Assembly (NCBI GenBank): GCA_027487815.1
Contig: JAIYCW010000001.1
Location: 30,424 to 94,423 of the forward strand
Direction: 5' to 3'
Origin: Burkholderiales bacterium
GTDB taxonomy: Bacteria; Pseudomonadota; Gammaproteobacteria; Burkholderiales; Burkholderiaceae_E
Length of the DNA: 64,000 bases
Of this stretch, positions 1 to 10,167 are shown piece by piece. Both the position numbers and the translations under genes were made by a program. Under the pieces are notes generated by a model, which was given only the letters and a program-made list of their open reading frames with translations, was not told the origin of the DNA and did no database searches. Position 1 is the first letter of the stretch, and each line of letters opens with the position of its first letter.

Positions 1-42
1 TAAACTGACGTCATCCTACTGCAAAGCCCCCTGTCATCATCC

Positions 43-1086
43 ATGTCCTCGCCTGCGCCCCTGTCCAATGACCCCATCCTGATCACCGGTGTGGCTGGGT
101 TCATCGGCTTCACGGTTGCACGCCAACTGCTGGCCCAGGGCCACGCCGTGCTTGGCATCGACAATCTGAATGACTATTACGATCCGAAGCTCAAGCGTGC
201 CCGCCTGGCACAACTTCAGCAACCAGCTTTTGAATTTCAAGCGCTTGACGTGGCCAATTGGGATCGAGTGCAAACACTTTTCGATCAAACCAAGCCGCGG
301 TATGTGGTGCACTTGGCAGCGCAAGCCGGAGTGCGCTATGCGATGAGCAACCCGAAGGCCTACAGCGATAGCAATCTTGCAGGTTCAAGTGCAATTCTGG
401 AAGCCTGCCGAATCCATAAGGTCAAACACCTCGTGTTTGCCAGCTCATCAAGCGTGTATGGTGGCAATCAGAAAGTGCCCTTTAGCGAATGCGATGCGGT
501 GGATCATCCTGTGAGCTTCTACGCCGCGAGCAAACGCTCAAACGAGTTAATGGCGCATTCATATAGCCATCTGTATAACTTGCCGATCACCATGCTGCGT
601 TACTTCACCGTGTATGGCCCCTGGGGTCGACCCGATATGGCGATCTGGAAATTCACTGATGCCATGCTGCGTGGCCAGCCCATTGATGTGTATGCACAAG
701 GCCGCTTGTCGCGTGACTTCACCTTTGTGGAAGATGCAGCCCACGCCACGATTGAGCTGCTGAAGCGGCCCAGTGCCCGCATTGCGACAAGCGACCCGGC
801 CACCTGGCGCACCGAAGGGCCGGCAACCAGTTGGGCACCCTTTGAAACATTCAATGTCGGTCGCCGCGATCCAGTCACCGTCAATGAACTGATTGCTCTT
901 TTGGAGGCTGCTACAGGACATACTGCTTTGCGCAATGAAATGCCAATGCAGGCGGGTGATGTGGAAAAAACCTCTGCAGACACGTCAAAGCTTGCAGCGG
1001 CGATTGGCTTTGAACCCCGCACTTCACTTGCAGACGGACTACAGCAGTTTGTGCGATGGTTTCGTGAGTATCGCGACTTACGCTAG
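43..1086 (+). CDS. NAD-dependent UDP-sugar epimerase (UDP-glucuronate 4-epimerase-like)
   Basis: 347 aa short-chain dehydrogenase/reductase of the extended type. A Rossmann glycine motif (GVAGFIG, residues 16-22) binds NAD, and the catalytic Tyr160-xxx-Lys164 pair sits in FYAASKR. The stretch NLNDYYDPKLKRARL after the first alpha/beta unit and RYFTVYGPWGRPDMA are typical of bacterial UDP-glucuronate/UDP-galacturonate 4-epimerases, so the likely reaction is cytosolic interconversion of UDP-GlcA and UDP-GalA for LPS or capsule. The length is normal. It lies 8 bp upstream of a glycosyltransferase-like gene on the same strand. The exact sugar specificity is inferred and could be another UDP-hexose. 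Confidence 0.88.
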   Translation: MSSPAPLSNDPILITGVAGFIGFTVARQLLAQGHAVLGIDNLNDYYDPKLKRARLAQLQQPAFEFQALDVANWDRVQTLFDQTKPRYVVHLAAQAGVRYAMSNPKAYSDSNLAGSSAILEACRIHKVKHLVFASSSSVYGGNQKVPFSECDAVDHPVSFYAASKRSNELMAHSYSHLYNLPITMLRYFTVYGPWGRPDMAIWKFTDAMLRGQPIDVYAQGRLSRDFTFVEDAAHATIELLKRPSARIATSDPATWRTEGPATSWAPFETFNVGRRDPVTVNELIALLEAATGHTALRNEMPMQAGDVEKTSADTSKLAAAIGFEPRTSLADGLQQFVRWFREYRDLR

Positions 1087-1094
1087 AGTTCGGC

Positions 1095-1847
1095 ATGGCC
1101 TCAAAACCTACTGTCGAAGTCACCCTGATAAGCGGTCGACGGCCAGCGCTGCTGGATGCCACCCTGTCGTCGTTTCACAAGAACCTGTTCGCGCACTGCA
1201 CGGTTTCACGCTTCATCGCCAATATCGATCCTTTTGGTGGATCAGCGCAAGATCAGAAGAGTTGTGTTGAACTCATCCGCGGTTACTTTCCAGACGCCGA
1301 GATCTTTGAACCATTAACCCCGTCCTTCGGCGGCGCTGTGCAACGTGTGTGGCAGGCCAGTACCGGCCCAGTGCTTTTTCACCTCGAAGATGATTGGCTC
1401 TTGCTGGAGCCGCTTGACGTGGAGAAGTGCCTGGGACTTTTTACTGAGCAGGTTGCTGTTATTAAGCTTGTGTCAAAAGAGCATGGCTGGACCCCTGAAG
1501 ATGGCCCTTACCTGAAGGGCCGGGTAAGCCGAAAATGGTTAGGAATGCGTTTGGGCAAGCGCACATTCAACAAACATGGATTGAGCCCCGGCTTCTTCCT
1601 TGGCCCGTTTGTACGCAAGTGGGCATCAATGATTCACCCTGATTCGGACCCCGACTTGGATCCCGAAAAGCAAGCACGCCCAGGAGTCAATCAGGCGTTG
1701 TTTGAGTATGTTGACCAATTCACTTGCAAGATGCTTCCTGGTCAAAGGACTGTGAATCTGATCGAGGATATCGGCAGGCAGTGGCGGGACAATCAAGGAC
1801 TGGTGAAACGCGTGCACGATGGCAAGAGCACTTGGGAACGCGGCTAG
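1095..1847 (+). CDS. Glycosyltransferase-like protein (GT-A type)
   Basis: 250 aa cytosolic protein with no signal peptide. The N-terminus (VTLISGRRPALLDATLSSF) resembles the first beta-alpha unit of GT-A enzymes, and HLEDDWLLLEP near residue 100 looks like the acidic DxD-type metal/nucleotide-sugar site. The rest has no motif I recognise. It starts 8 bp after the epimerase stop, so the two are probably co-transcribed and serve the same surface polysaccharide. It converges with the methyltransferase gene that ends at 1885. The donor and acceptor cannot be told from the sequence. Confidence 0.6.
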   Translation: MASKPTVEVTLISGRRPALLDATLSSFHKNLFAHCTVSRFIANIDPFGGSAQDQKSCVELIRGYFPDAEIFEPLTPSFGGAVQRVWQASTGPVLFHLEDDWLLLEPLDVEKCLGLFTEQVAVIKLVSKEHGWTPEDGPYLKGRVSRKWLGMRLGKRTFNKHGLSPGFFLGPFVRKWASMIHPDSDPDLDPEKQARPGVNQALFEYVDQFTCKMLPGQRTVNLIEDIGRQWRDNQGLVKRVHDGKSTWERG

Positions 1848-1884
1848 TCTTTGGATTTGGAACCATCCGTTCCCGCTACCAAGC

Positions 1885-2559
1885 TCACTCAGGTTTTCGT
1901 AGCACCAGGCAGCTCATTTGATATGGACGAAACAGCCAGGTAAAACGATGCGCATGTGATAACCATCGCTTCGGTCTGACAAAAGGAAACAGTAGACGCA
2001 GAACCTTGCGAATTCTGCGCCCCAATGAGGCGGCAAAAAACTCGTCACCATAGGACTCGCTGTTGATCACCTCGGCGGCTTCAAGCTTGAAGCTGGAAAA
2101 TGAGCCTGCCACTTCCTCGGGTGAGGGTCGATACATCGTATCCAGAGGGTCCGCATGATATGGATAGGAATGCGGCACGGTAATGAAAGCTCTGCCACCG
2201 GGCGCCAAAATCCTGCTGAAAATCTCTGGCACCTGATCACGCAGCTTCACCGGCAGGTGCTCAAGCACATTACAAAAGAGCACAATTCTTGGCTGCAAGT
2301 CCGCCAGGGTTGCCTGGAATGCCGGATCAAAGATATCGCCTTGCAACTCTACGCCGTCTGCCTGCATCAAATCCGAATGCACCACTCGATAGCCCAAGGC
2401 GCTAAGCGGAGCGATCGTCATCGCTTGGATGTAGGGCTTGGAGACTTCGCGGCTCTTGCGGGTGCCGCAACCCAGGTTCAAAGCTACTGGTGAATCAGAG
2501 GTCGCATCGAGCAACTCACGGTAACGTGCTTCCAACCAACGCGCCTCTTCAATGCGCAT
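1885..2559 (-). CDS. Class I SAM-dependent methyltransferase
   Basis: 224 aa from the start chosen at 2559. Motif I (LNLGCGTRKS) is the SAM-binding glycine loop. Later motifs (LQPRIVLFCNVLEHLP and LAPGGRAFITVPHSYPYHAD) match small-molecule methyltransferases of sugar and lipid pathways. The open frame extends further upstream, but MRIEEARW at 2559 is preferred because it overlaps the end of the upstream glycosyltransferase gene by 11 bp, as expected for translational coupling, while the extra 29 residues are Arg-rich shadow coding. It is probably the last gene of the dnaE-msbA-glycosyltransferase unit, modifying a surface glycan or lipid. The substrate is unknown. Confidence 0.75.
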   Translation of the reverse strand: MRIEEARWLEARYRELLDATSDSPVALNLGCGTRKSREVSKPYIQAMTIAPLSALGYRVVHSDLMQADGVELQGDIFDPAFQATLADLQPRIVLFCNVLEHLPVKLRDQVPEIFSRILAPGGRAFITVPHSYPYHADPLDTMYRPSPEEVAGSFSSFKLEAAEVINSESYGDEFFAASLGRRIRKVLRLLFPFVRPKRWLSHAHRFTWLFRPYQMSCLVLRKPE

Positions 2560-3652
2560 GCTGACCTGCCTTCGCCGAGACTTCCATGAACACTCTTTCC
2601 ATCGCATCACACATCGCCTGATCCGAGCATTTTGCGCGGGCCGCATCCAAGGCCGCCTGCCCCAGCCGTTGCCTCAATGCTGCGTCGGTGGCGACTCGTA
2701 CCAGGGCAGCGCGGAGCTGTCCAACATCGCGAGGCGCTGTCATCAATGCACTCACCTCATCGGTGACGAGCTCGGGAATCCCCCCGACCGGGGTGGTCAC
2801 GCAACACAGTCCGCAAGCCATGGCTTGAGCCAGCGACTGTGGCACGCCTTCATGGAGCGTTGGCAGTACAAAGACGTCAAGCGCTTGCAACCATGGCATC
2901 ACATCAGTCTGATTGCCCACCATATGCACCCTGGAGCGCAGGCCCAGGCTATCGATTTGCTTCTCAAGGCGCTCGCGCATCGGGCCATCACCCATGACCA
3001 ACAATTGCCAAGACGGCAACTCAATCTGCGCTAACGCTTCAAACAAAAAATTGTGTCCCTTGGCCATACGAAGGGTAGCCACTATCCCGAAGGTAAAAGG
3101 CTCAGTGGCCACACCCAGTTTCTGGCGTTGTTCAAGCGCATTGCCAGGTTGATAGTGATCCAGATCAATCCCTGTGGGCACCGAAATCATTTTCTCGGGA
3201 GCAAAACCATAATCCCTGGCCAACTGTTGGCGCAAGGCTTCACCCGTTGTAATGACTTTACTTGCCGCTGTCATGTAGAGCCAGCGGGTGGCAGCCGAGT
3301 TTGGCATCGGGGTAGAGATATGACGGGTTCGAACGATCGGGGCGGCCCGGCCCATGGATGCGCAGGCCAGCGCCGTGAGCCAGCTATCGGTTGATGAGTG
3401 AGTATTGATCACATCAAAGGAATGCAACTTGAGAAACCGGCGCATGGCGATCAGCCCACGAATCGTTTTTCGCTCCATCGGCAAGCAATGCATTGGCAAT
3501 CCAAACTCCTTTGCTCGGCTTGCTATGGTGGCTTGCGGCGGGCAGGCCAGGCTCACTTCATGCCCCCGCCTGATAAGGCCGGCTGCTTCGGTAAGGATCC
3601 GAAGCTCCTGACCTCCCCAGCCGCAAGATGATTCAGTATGCAAGATGCGCAC
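2549..3652 (-). CDS. Glycosyltransferase family 4 (GT-B)
   Basis: 367 aa retaining GT-B glycosyltransferase. The N-terminal domain begins RILHTESSCGWGGQELR (glycine-rich acceptor-side loop). The C-terminal donor domain carries GDGPMRERL and the LPTLHEGVPQSLAQAMACG segment, which holds the conserved E-x7-E nucleotide-sugar site. The start is GTG, overlapping the TAG stop of msbA by one base (TAGTG), so translation is probably coupled. Position behind msbA suggests LPS core or related glycan assembly at the cytosolic face of the inner membrane. The sugar added is not predictable. Confidence 0.85.
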   Translation of the reverse strand: MRILHTESSCGWGGQELRILTEAAGLIRRGHEVSLACPPQATIASRAKEFGLPMHCLPMERKTIRGLIAMRRFLKLHSFDVINTHSSTDSWLTALACASMGRAAPIVRTRHISTPMPNSAATRWLYMTAASKVITTGEALRQQLARDYGFAPEKMISVPTGIDLDHYQPGNALEQRQKLGVATEPFTFGIVATLRMAKGHNFLFEALAQIELPSWQLLVMGDGPMRERLEKQIDSLGLRSRVHMVGNQTDVMPWLQALDVFVLPTLHEGVPQSLAQAMACGLCCVTTPVGGIPELVTDEVSALMTAPRDVGQLRAALVRVATDAALRQRLGQAALDAARAKCSDQAMCDAMERVFMEVSAKAGQHAH

Positions 3653-5394
3653 TATTTCCCCGCTGGCTCATCTTGTGTGAGATGCAATCGCGAGTACGCT
3701 CCTCGTGCAGCCATCAATTCATGATGGGTGCCCTGCTCGACGATGCGGCCACCTGAAATCACCAGGATGCGGTCAGCCCTCTCGACGGTTGAAAGTCGAT
3801 GTGCAATCACAATTGTGGTACGACCCGCCATGCCGTGTTCCAGCGCAATTTGCACTTCACGCTCGGTCTGGCTGTCCAGCGCTGAGGTTGCCTCATCAAG
3901 CAATAGAATCGGCGCATCCTTAAGCAGGGCTCGTGCAATGGCCAAACGTTGCCGCTGCCCGCCCGAGAGTTTCGTGCCGCGCTCACCGACCAGAGTGTCG
4001 AGTTGGTCGGGCAATGAACGAACAAACTCGTCAAGCGCCGCAGACTTAAGTACCGACCATACGGCCTCGTCGCTCACCTGCCCGGCCTTGCTGAACGCCA
4101 CGTTTGAGCGAATTGTGTCGTTAAACAGCACAATCTCCTGACTGACCAGGGCCATCTGATCGCGCAGACTGGCCAGTCTGAGTTCCTCAATCGGAATGCC
4201 ATCAAGCCGAATCTGCCCGCGGGTTGGGCTGATAAAACGCGGGATCAAATTCATCAGGGTAGTTTTCCCGCCGCCCGAGCCCCCGACCAGAGCCACCACT
4301 TCGCCTGCGCGCACCTGCAGATCAATGCCATCAAGCGCCTGGCTGCCGGCCCCGGGGTAAGCAAAGCCTACCGCCTCAAAAGTAATCTCACCGCGCGAGC
4401 GCTGAATCGACTTTTGACCGGTATCCGGCTCGGAGCCCCGGTCCATCACCTCAAATACGCCATCTGCAGCCACCAGCCCCCGCTGCAAAAGACTGTTCAC
4501 ATCAGCCAACTGCTTCATGGGCGCAAGCAACATGATCAGGGCAGTAAGAAACGACGCAAAGCCACCCACAGTGATTTCGCCATTGGCCGATTGCGCCAAC
4601 GCTATCGACACGACGATGGCCACAGCCACTGCCGCACAAAGCTGCGTGACTGGAGAGATTGCCGCCGACGCGATGACAATACGCATGGCTGAACCCCGCA
4701 AGCGCTCGACCGCTGCCGAAAACACTCCCTTTTGCTTATCGTAGGCGCCAAAAAGCTTGATTGGTTTGTACGCATGAACCGCCTCCTCCACCACACGGGT
4801 AAGGTCTCCGGTCTGGTCCATGTTTTGCCGACTCAGGGTCCGCAATCGCCGCGTAAAGTACACGTTAGCGATCGCCACGATTGGCACGAGTGCAAGCGCT
4901 ATTAAAGTGAGCCGCCAGTTCTCGTAAAGCAGATATCCCAGCAGTCCAAGGATCACGATCGACTCCTTGATCAGGGTAAGCAAGGCTCGGGAAATAGCCA
5001 CCGTCACGCTATTGATTTCAAACACCACTTTCGAGATCAACACGCCCGACGACTCGCGCTCAAACTCGGCTGTGGGCAGACGCAAAATATGCGCAAACAA
5101 ATCGCGGCGCAAATCGGCCAATACCTTATTGGCCACCCAGGAGAGCGCATAGTTACTGCAAAAAGCAGCCACACCTCGTATGGTGAATAGTGCAATGATG
5201 CAAGCTGGCACGAGCCATGCGGGCATGGGCGTGCGTTTCACAAAGCCCTGATCGAGCAAGGGCTTCATCAAGGCTGGAAACAGCGGCTCGGTAGCCGCAG
5301 TGATCACCATGGCGATCACCGCCGCAACATACCCCATCCTGTAAGAGGCGGTGTAGCGCAGCAGGCGGCGAAAAGTGGAGTAACTCGAGCGCAA
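3652..5394 (-). CDS. msbA: MsbA-type lipid A/LPS flippase, ABC half-transporter
   Basis: 580 aa, the usual MsbA length. About six membrane helices occupy the first ~310 residues and an ATPase domain follows: Walker A GGSGGGKTT, signature LSGGQRQR, Walker B ILLLDEATSALD, H-loop IVIAHRLS. MsbA homodimers flip core-lipid A across the inner membrane. Flanking glycosyltransferases support an LPS role over drug export. The start is taken as TTG because no ATG or GTG is better placed before the first helix; it lies 29 bp after the preceding glycosyltransferase stop, with only a weak ribosome-binding site. The first residues are therefore uncertain. Confidence 0.9.
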   Translation of the reverse strand: MRSSYSTFRRLLRYTASYRMGYVAAVIAMVITAATEPLFPALMKPLLDQGFVKRTPMPAWLVPACIIALFTIRGVAAFCSNYALSWVANKVLADLRRDLFAHILRLPTAEFERESSGVLISKVVFEINSVTVAISRALLTLIKESIVILGLLGYLLYENWRLTLIALALVPIVAIANVYFTRRLRTLSRQNMDQTGDLTRVVEEAVHAYKPIKLFGAYDKQKGVFSAAVERLRGSAMRIVIASAAISPVTQLCAAVAVAIVVSIALAQSANGEITVGGFASFLTALIMLLAPMKQLADVNSLLQRGLVAADGVFEVMDRGSEPDTGQKSIQRSRGEITFEAVGFAYPGAGSQALDGIDLQVRAGEVVALVGGSGGGKTTLMNLIPRFISPTRGQIRLDGIPIEELRLASLRDQMALVSQEIVLFNDTIRSNVAFSKAGQVSDEAVWSVLKSAALDEFVRSLPDQLDTLVGERGTKLSGGQRQRLAIARALLKDAPILLLDEATSALDSQTEREVQIALEHGMAGRTTIVIAHRLSTVERADRILVISGGRIVEQGTHHELMAARGAYSRLHLTQDEPAGK

Positions 5395-5423
5395 GGCGAA
5401 TCGCAGAAAGTTTCTAAAACATC

Positions 5424-6653
5424 TCAGGGCCGGACAATACCACGCCCCAACTCTTGAGCTTTGCCTCCGTTTAATCCTTCATCAGCCTGACCAAGCAGCC
5501 CACGGTAAAGCGTAATCATTTCCCCGGCCATCTGCTCAAGTGACAGGTGAGCCACCGCCTGGCGTGCAGCCTCTCGCTTAATCCCTGTGTTCTGGCTACT
5601 GAGCATGTCGCCGCACGCTGAATTAATGCCACTTTGGTCAGCCGCCGAAACCACCCGGCCGGCATCCGGATTTTTGGCGAGCAGCTCGCCCACACCACAA
5701 CCATCGCTGGTCACCAAAGGCACACCGCAGGCCAGCGCTTCGATTGCTGCGTTTGGGAAAGGATCATAAATTGCAGGCAACACCATTAAATCGCTGCTCC
5801 ACAGCACCGGCCGCACATCCTCAACCGCGCCGAGGAAACGAACCCGCTCGCCAATCCCAAGCGCCTTGGCAAGTTGCTCGTAATGTGGCCGGGCCTTGTC
5901 TTGCCCCGCCACCAGGAGGACTGACTCCAGCCCGCCCTGATTCAGGGCCGCACAAGCGCGAAGCGCCTGTTGCAAACCCTTACGCTCAAAGCCCGAGCCC
6001 AGGAAACACATCACCTTTACGCTACTTCGCATTTCGAAATTGCTACGAGCTTTCTGACGCTGCGGCCCATCCGGTGGCTGGAAATGGGTCAGATCCAAAC
6101 CATTTCGAATCAGATGCAGCTTATGCTCAGGCACGCCGAAATACCTCTGAATCTCGCTACGTACCATCTGCGAATTGCAGATCACTGCTCGCAGCTGTGG
6201 GTTGCTGAACATGGCACGCTCTTCATTCAACACCCAGCGGTGATGGGCGTTTAGAGCCACCCCCAGCTTTTGCCACGAGGATTGAAATGCCGCGCGGCGA
6301 TTGAGAAAAGCGGCATGCACCCCATCACCCGCCCGATAAAGCTGCACCCCATTGATCCGCTCATGCGATTGCACAAGGTCATAGTGATGCTCTTTGAGGT
6401 GCCCGCGCACTGCTGCAGCAAAACTTGCATCGCGCCAGCGGCTGCCGATATAAAACGGGTCGAGTTTCACCCATTTTAAATCTGATGCCTGCTGCGCGGC
6501 TTGCCATCGCCGAGCCACAATGCTGAGCTGCAGGCCTTCACGCCCTAAAGCATCCAGCGCACGCTGCACAAATCGCTCAGCTCCGCCACTTCCGGAATAA
6601 CGCGCGCGAACTATCGCGACCCGAACCGGCGGACGACCAGACCCTGAATTCAA
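5424..6653 (-). CDS. Glycosyltransferase family 4, LPS core-type
   Basis: 409 aa GT-B enzyme. VRVAIVRARYSGSGGAERFV is the N-terminal acceptor-domain loop of WaaG-like transferases, with CFLGSGFERKGLQQAL and LPAIYDPFPNAAIEALACG as donor-domain motifs containing the E-x7-E pair. The reading frame opens 2 bp after the dnaE stop with TTG; no ATG or GTG lies before the conserved start of the fold, so I accept TTG. It is followed by msbA. Together they form a dnaE-glycosyltransferase-msbA-glycosyltransferase-methyltransferase run. The WaaG-like assignment rests on overall resemblance. Confidence 0.83.
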   Translation of the reverse strand: MNSGSGRPPVRVAIVRARYSGSGGAERFVQRALDALGREGLQLSIVARRWQAAQQASDLKWVKLDPFYIGSRWRDASFAAAVRGHLKEHHYDLVQSHERINGVQLYRAGDGVHAAFLNRRAAFQSSWQKLGVALNAHHRWVLNEERAMFSNPQLRAVICNSQMVRSEIQRYFGVPEHKLHLIRNGLDLTHFQPPDGPQRQKARSNFEMRSSVKVMCFLGSGFERKGLQQALRACAALNQGGLESVLLVAGQDKARPHYEQLAKALGIGERVRFLGAVEDVRPVLWSSDLMVLPAIYDPFPNAAIEALACGVPLVTSDGCGVGELLAKNPDAGRVVSAADQSGINSACGDMLSSQNTGIKREAARQAVAHLSLEQMAGEMITLYRGLLGQADEGLNGGKAQELGRGIVRP

Positions 6654-6655
6654 AC

Positions 6656-9600
6656 TCAGTAGACCACGGCAACATGCTGGGGATGCAAATGCTGCAATAC
6701 GCTTTGCAGCATTTCTTCGCGTGGACGCACCCGCCAGCTTTGCCCCAGCTCAATTTCGCAACGGCCATGCTCGTTGTGATATCCCAGCAAGACCTGCAGG
6801 CCTGCGCCTTGTGGCGGTGTTGGCATTCCCGATTGAGAAGCGACGCGATGATCCATCAGGGCCCGGCGCACCGCAGTGTATTGCGCCACACCATTAAGTT
6901 TGATGAGTACCCGCTTGCCAAATTTCTCGCGCGCAGCGCAAAGATCAAGCAACTCATCCACGCTCACCCGAACCCCGCCACTGTATTCATCCTTGCTGAT
7001 CTTCACATTGGCAATCAGCAGCTCATCTTCCTTCAGCAAGTGACGGTGCCGCTCCAGCATTTCGCTGTAGACGGAAAGCTCAACATGCCCGGTGCCGTCG
7101 TCAAGTGTTACCACCGCCATCTTGCCCCGGCGGGTCATCGCCGTGCGCAGTGCACTAACGATGCCGGCAATCCAGATCGTCGCTCCGCCAGGCTGCACAT
7201 CGGCCAGCCGGGTTCTGACAAACCGACGCACCTCGGGCTCGAAGCCGTGAAACAAATGTCCGCTTAGATAAAGGCCCAGCGCAGTTTTCTCTTCGCGCAA
7301 ACGCTCTCGCTCACTCCAGGGTGCTGTGTCACTCCACACCACCATATCCTGTGCGCTGTCTTCGCCGGCTCCGCCAAACAATGAGCTCTGACCGGCATGC
7401 GCCGCTACAGCATCCGCAGCCTCGACAGCTTTGCCTACATGAGCCAAAAGCTTGGCGCGGTTAGTATCCAGGGCATCAAAGGCCCCGGCCCGAATCAAGG
7501 CTTCAATAGCCCGCCGGTTGACTACCCTGCGATCAATGCGTCTCGCAAAATCGAAGAGGTCAGTGTAGGGCTTGGCTTCACGATGCTTGATGATGTTCAG
7601 CACCGCTGCCTCGCCTGCACCCTTCACCGCCCCCAAACCATATCGGATCACCCGATCACCCACTGGCTCAAAGCGATAAGTCGACTGATTGATATCAGGC
7701 GGCAGCACCGTGACTTTATTGAGCTTGCAGTCATTCACGAACAGCAGCATTTTGTCGGTGTCGTCCATATCGGAAGACAGCGTGGCCGCCAGAAACTCCG
7801 CGGGGTAATGCGCCTTCAGCCAGGCCGTATGGTATGTGACCACAGCATATGCCGCCGTATGGGATTTATTGAATCCATACTCGGCAAACATCGCCATCAA
7901 ATCAAACAGCTTGTTGGCCAATACCTCGCCATAGCCCTTGGTCTTTGCGCCCTCCACAAACAGACCTCGGTGCTGCGCCATTTCTTCGGGCTTTTTCTTG
8001 CCCATCGCACGACGCAGAAGATCGGCGCCGCCCAGGGTGTATCCGCCGATGATCTGGGCGATCTGCATCACCTGCTCCTGATACACGATCACACCATAGG
8101 TGGGCTCAAGTGTGGCAGTGAGATCCGGATGAAAATAATCAATATCCTGCTGACCCTTTTTGCGCAGAATAAAGTCGTCGACCATGCCCGAACCCAAGGG
8201 GCCCGGACGATACAGCGCGAGCACCGCAATGATGTCTTCGAAACGATCCGGCGCCAGCTTCTTCAGAAGCTTTTTCATACCATCACCCTCGACCTGAAAA
8301 ATCGCGGTGGTGTTGGCATCCTTGAGCACCTGGTAGGCCTTGGGATCAGTGAACTCCAGGCTGGCAAGATCGAGGTTTAATCCCGGATGGCGCTGATTGA
8401 TATAGCGCACCGCAAGATCAATGATGGTGAGGTTGCGCAAACCCAGAAAGTCGAACTTCACCAGCCCAACCGCTTCGACGTCGTCCTTGTCGAACTGGCT
8501 GACCACCGAATCCGTGCCAGGGGCCTGATACAAAGGACAAAAATCGGTGAGCTTGCCGGGCGCAATCAATACGCCTCCGGCATGCATACCCACGTTGCGG
8601 GTCAGATCTTCGAGCGGCCCGGCGAGCGCAAGCAATTCACGCACTTCATCTTCATTGTGCTCGCGCTCAGCCAGCATTGGCTCGGCCTCACGAGCCTTGG
8701 CGAGCGACAGCGGTTTATTCTGTACTACTGGAATCAATTTGGAGAGCTGATCGCAGAAGTTGTAGCCCATGTCGAGCACACGCCCAGCATCGCGAATCAC
8801 AGCCTTCGAGGCCATGGTGCCAAAGGTCGCTATCTGGCTAACGGCCTGCTCACCATACTTCGAGCGCACATAGTCGATCACCTTGTAGCGATTGTCCTGA
8901 CAGAAATCGATATCGAAGTCGGGCATCGAGACCCGCTCCGGATTCAGAAAGCGCTCAAACAGCAGGGCATAGGGGATCGGATCGAGATCCGTGATGCCCA
9001 ATGCGAAGGCCACCAACGAGCCCGCACCTGATCCGCGCCCAGGCCCAACCGGCACGCCATTGGCCTTGGCCCAATTGATAAAATCGGCCACGATCAGAAA
9101 GTAGCCGGGAAACCCCATCGCGAGGATCGTGTCGCACTCGAACGCAAGGCGCTGCTGGTAGAACTCCAGCTTCTCGGCCCGCTCAATCTCGTCGGGAAAG
9201 CATTTGAGCATGCGCTTGTGCAGCCCTTGCATGGCTTGGTCACGCAAGAAGTTCTCTAGCGTAGTGCCCTCAGGAATCGGGAACTCTGGCAAGCGCGCCT
9301 TGCCCAGGGTCATGGTCACGCTGCAGGCCTGCGCAATAGCGAGGGTATTGGCTAAAGCCTGCGGCAAATCAGCAAAAAGCTCGGCCATCTCGGCCTGCGA
9401 CTTGAAGTATTGCGAAGGCAAAAATCGTTTGGTGCGCCGAGGGTTGGCCAGAATCTCTCCCTCGGCAATACACACCCGCGCTTCATGAGCCCGGAACTCA
9501 TCAGGCCCCAGGAACTGCACCGGATGGGTTGCGACTACAGGAATATCGAGTTCAGCCGCCAATCGCACTGATTGGCGCACCAGGGTTTCGCTTTCTTCAT

Positions 9601-10123
9601 TACCCAAACGCTGCAGCTCAATGAAGTAGCCGTCACCAAAGTCTTCGCGCCACGCGCGCGCGAGCTTGAGTGCTTGGGCTGACGCACCTGCAATCAGGGC
9701 CTGACCGACATCGCCCATCGCCGCACCTGAAAGCACAATCAATCGATCTGCACAGCCGCGCAGCCACTCGCGCCGAATTTCGCCACGGCCCCGATACTCG
9801 TTTTCGATCCATGCGCGCGAAATCACTTCACACAGCAGTTTGTAGCCCGCATTGTTGCGGGCAAGAAGAATGATGCGGCCGGGGCGATCAGGCTCGGCCG
9901 CGTTATGCAGCCAGACATCAACGCCGCAAATCGCCTGCACACCAGCGGCACGCGCCGCGCGATAGAACTTGACCCAGCCGAATAGATTATTGAGGTCGGT
10001 CAGCGCTACCGCCGGCTGCTGGTCTGCAGCCGCAGCTTGTGCCAATCCATCGATGCGCACAATCGAATCGCTGATCGAATACTCCGAGTGGGAGCGCAGA
10101 TGAACAAACTGACAGGCAATCAC
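6656..10123 (-). CDS. dnaE: DNA polymerase III alpha subunit
   Basis: 1155 aa replicative polymerase of the DnaE1 class. An N-terminal PHP domain ([11 protein letters not shown]) is followed by the pol3 palm/fingers with catalytic aspartates in [13 protein letters not shown], the [18 protein letters not shown] loop, helix-hairpin-helix segments ([18 protein letters not shown]) and an OB domain near the C-terminus. It synthesises the chromosome as part of the holoenzyme core. GTG at 10123 is preferred over TTG at 10132 because AAGGG sits at proper spacing only for the former. It is divergent from trhO across 44 bp and heads the envelope gene run. Confidence 0.97.
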   Translation of the reverse strand: MIACQFVHLRSHSEYSISDSIVRIDGLAQAAAADQQPAVALTDLNNLFGWVKFYRAARAAGVQAICGVDVWLHNAAEPDRPGRIILLARNNAGYKLLCEVISRAWIENEYRGRGEIRREWLRGCADRLIVLSGAAMGDVGQALIAGASAQALKLARAWREDFGDGYFIELQRLGNEESETLVRQSVRLAAELDIPVVATHPVQFLGPDEFRAHEARVCIAEGEILANPRRTKRFLPSQYFKSQAEMAELFADLPQALANTLAIAQACSVTMTLGKARLPEFPIPEGTTLENFLRDQAMQGLHKRMLKCFPDEIERAEKLEFYQQRLAFECDTILAMGFPGYFLIVADFINWAKANGVPVGPGRGSGAGSLVAFALGITDLDPIPYALLFERFLNPERVSMPDFDIDFCQDNRYKVIDYVRSKYGEQAVSQIATFGTMASKAVIRDAGRVLDMGYNFCDQLSKLIPVVQNKPLSLAKAREAEPMLAEREHNEDEVRELLALAGPLEDLTRNVGMHAGGVLIAPGKLTDFCPLYQAPGTDSVVSQFDKDDVEAVGLVKFDFLGLRNLTIIDLAVRYINQRHPGLNLDLASLEFTDPKAYQVLKDANTTAIFQVEGDGMKKLLKKLAPDRFEDIIAVLALYRPGPLGSGMVDDFILRKKGQQDIDYFHPDLTATLEPTYGVIVYQEQVMQIAQIIGGYTLGGADLLRRAMGKKKPEEMAQHRGLFVEGAKTKGYGEVLANKLFDLMAMFAEYGFNKSHTAAYAVVTYHTAWLKAHYPAEFLAATLSSDMDDTDKMLLFVNDCKLNKVTVLPPDINQSTYRFEPVGDRVIRYGLGAVKGAGEAAVLNIIKHREAKPYTDLFDFARRIDRRVVNRRAIEALIRAGAFDALDTNRAKLLAHVGKAVEAADAVAAHAGQSSLFGGAGEDSAQDMVVWSDTAPWSERERLREEKTALGLYLSGHLFHGFEPEVRRFVRTRLADVQPGGATIWIAGIVSALRTAMTRRGKMAVVTLDDGTGHVELSVYSEMLERHRHLLKEDELLIANVKISKDEYSGGVRVSVDELLDLCAAREKFGKRVLIKLNGVAQYTAVRRALMDHRVASQSGMPTPPQGAGLQVLLGYHNEHGRCEIELGQSWRVRPREEMLQSVLQHLHPQHVAVVY

Positions 10124-10167
10124 GGACCACAAACCCTTACAATCGCTGGTTTTGGATTTTACCTGTT

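Noticed and set aside
7397..9031. Two long plus-strand frames opposite dnaE
   Set aside because: His/Gln/Arg-rich products typical of antisense reading; dnaE motifs are intact throughout.
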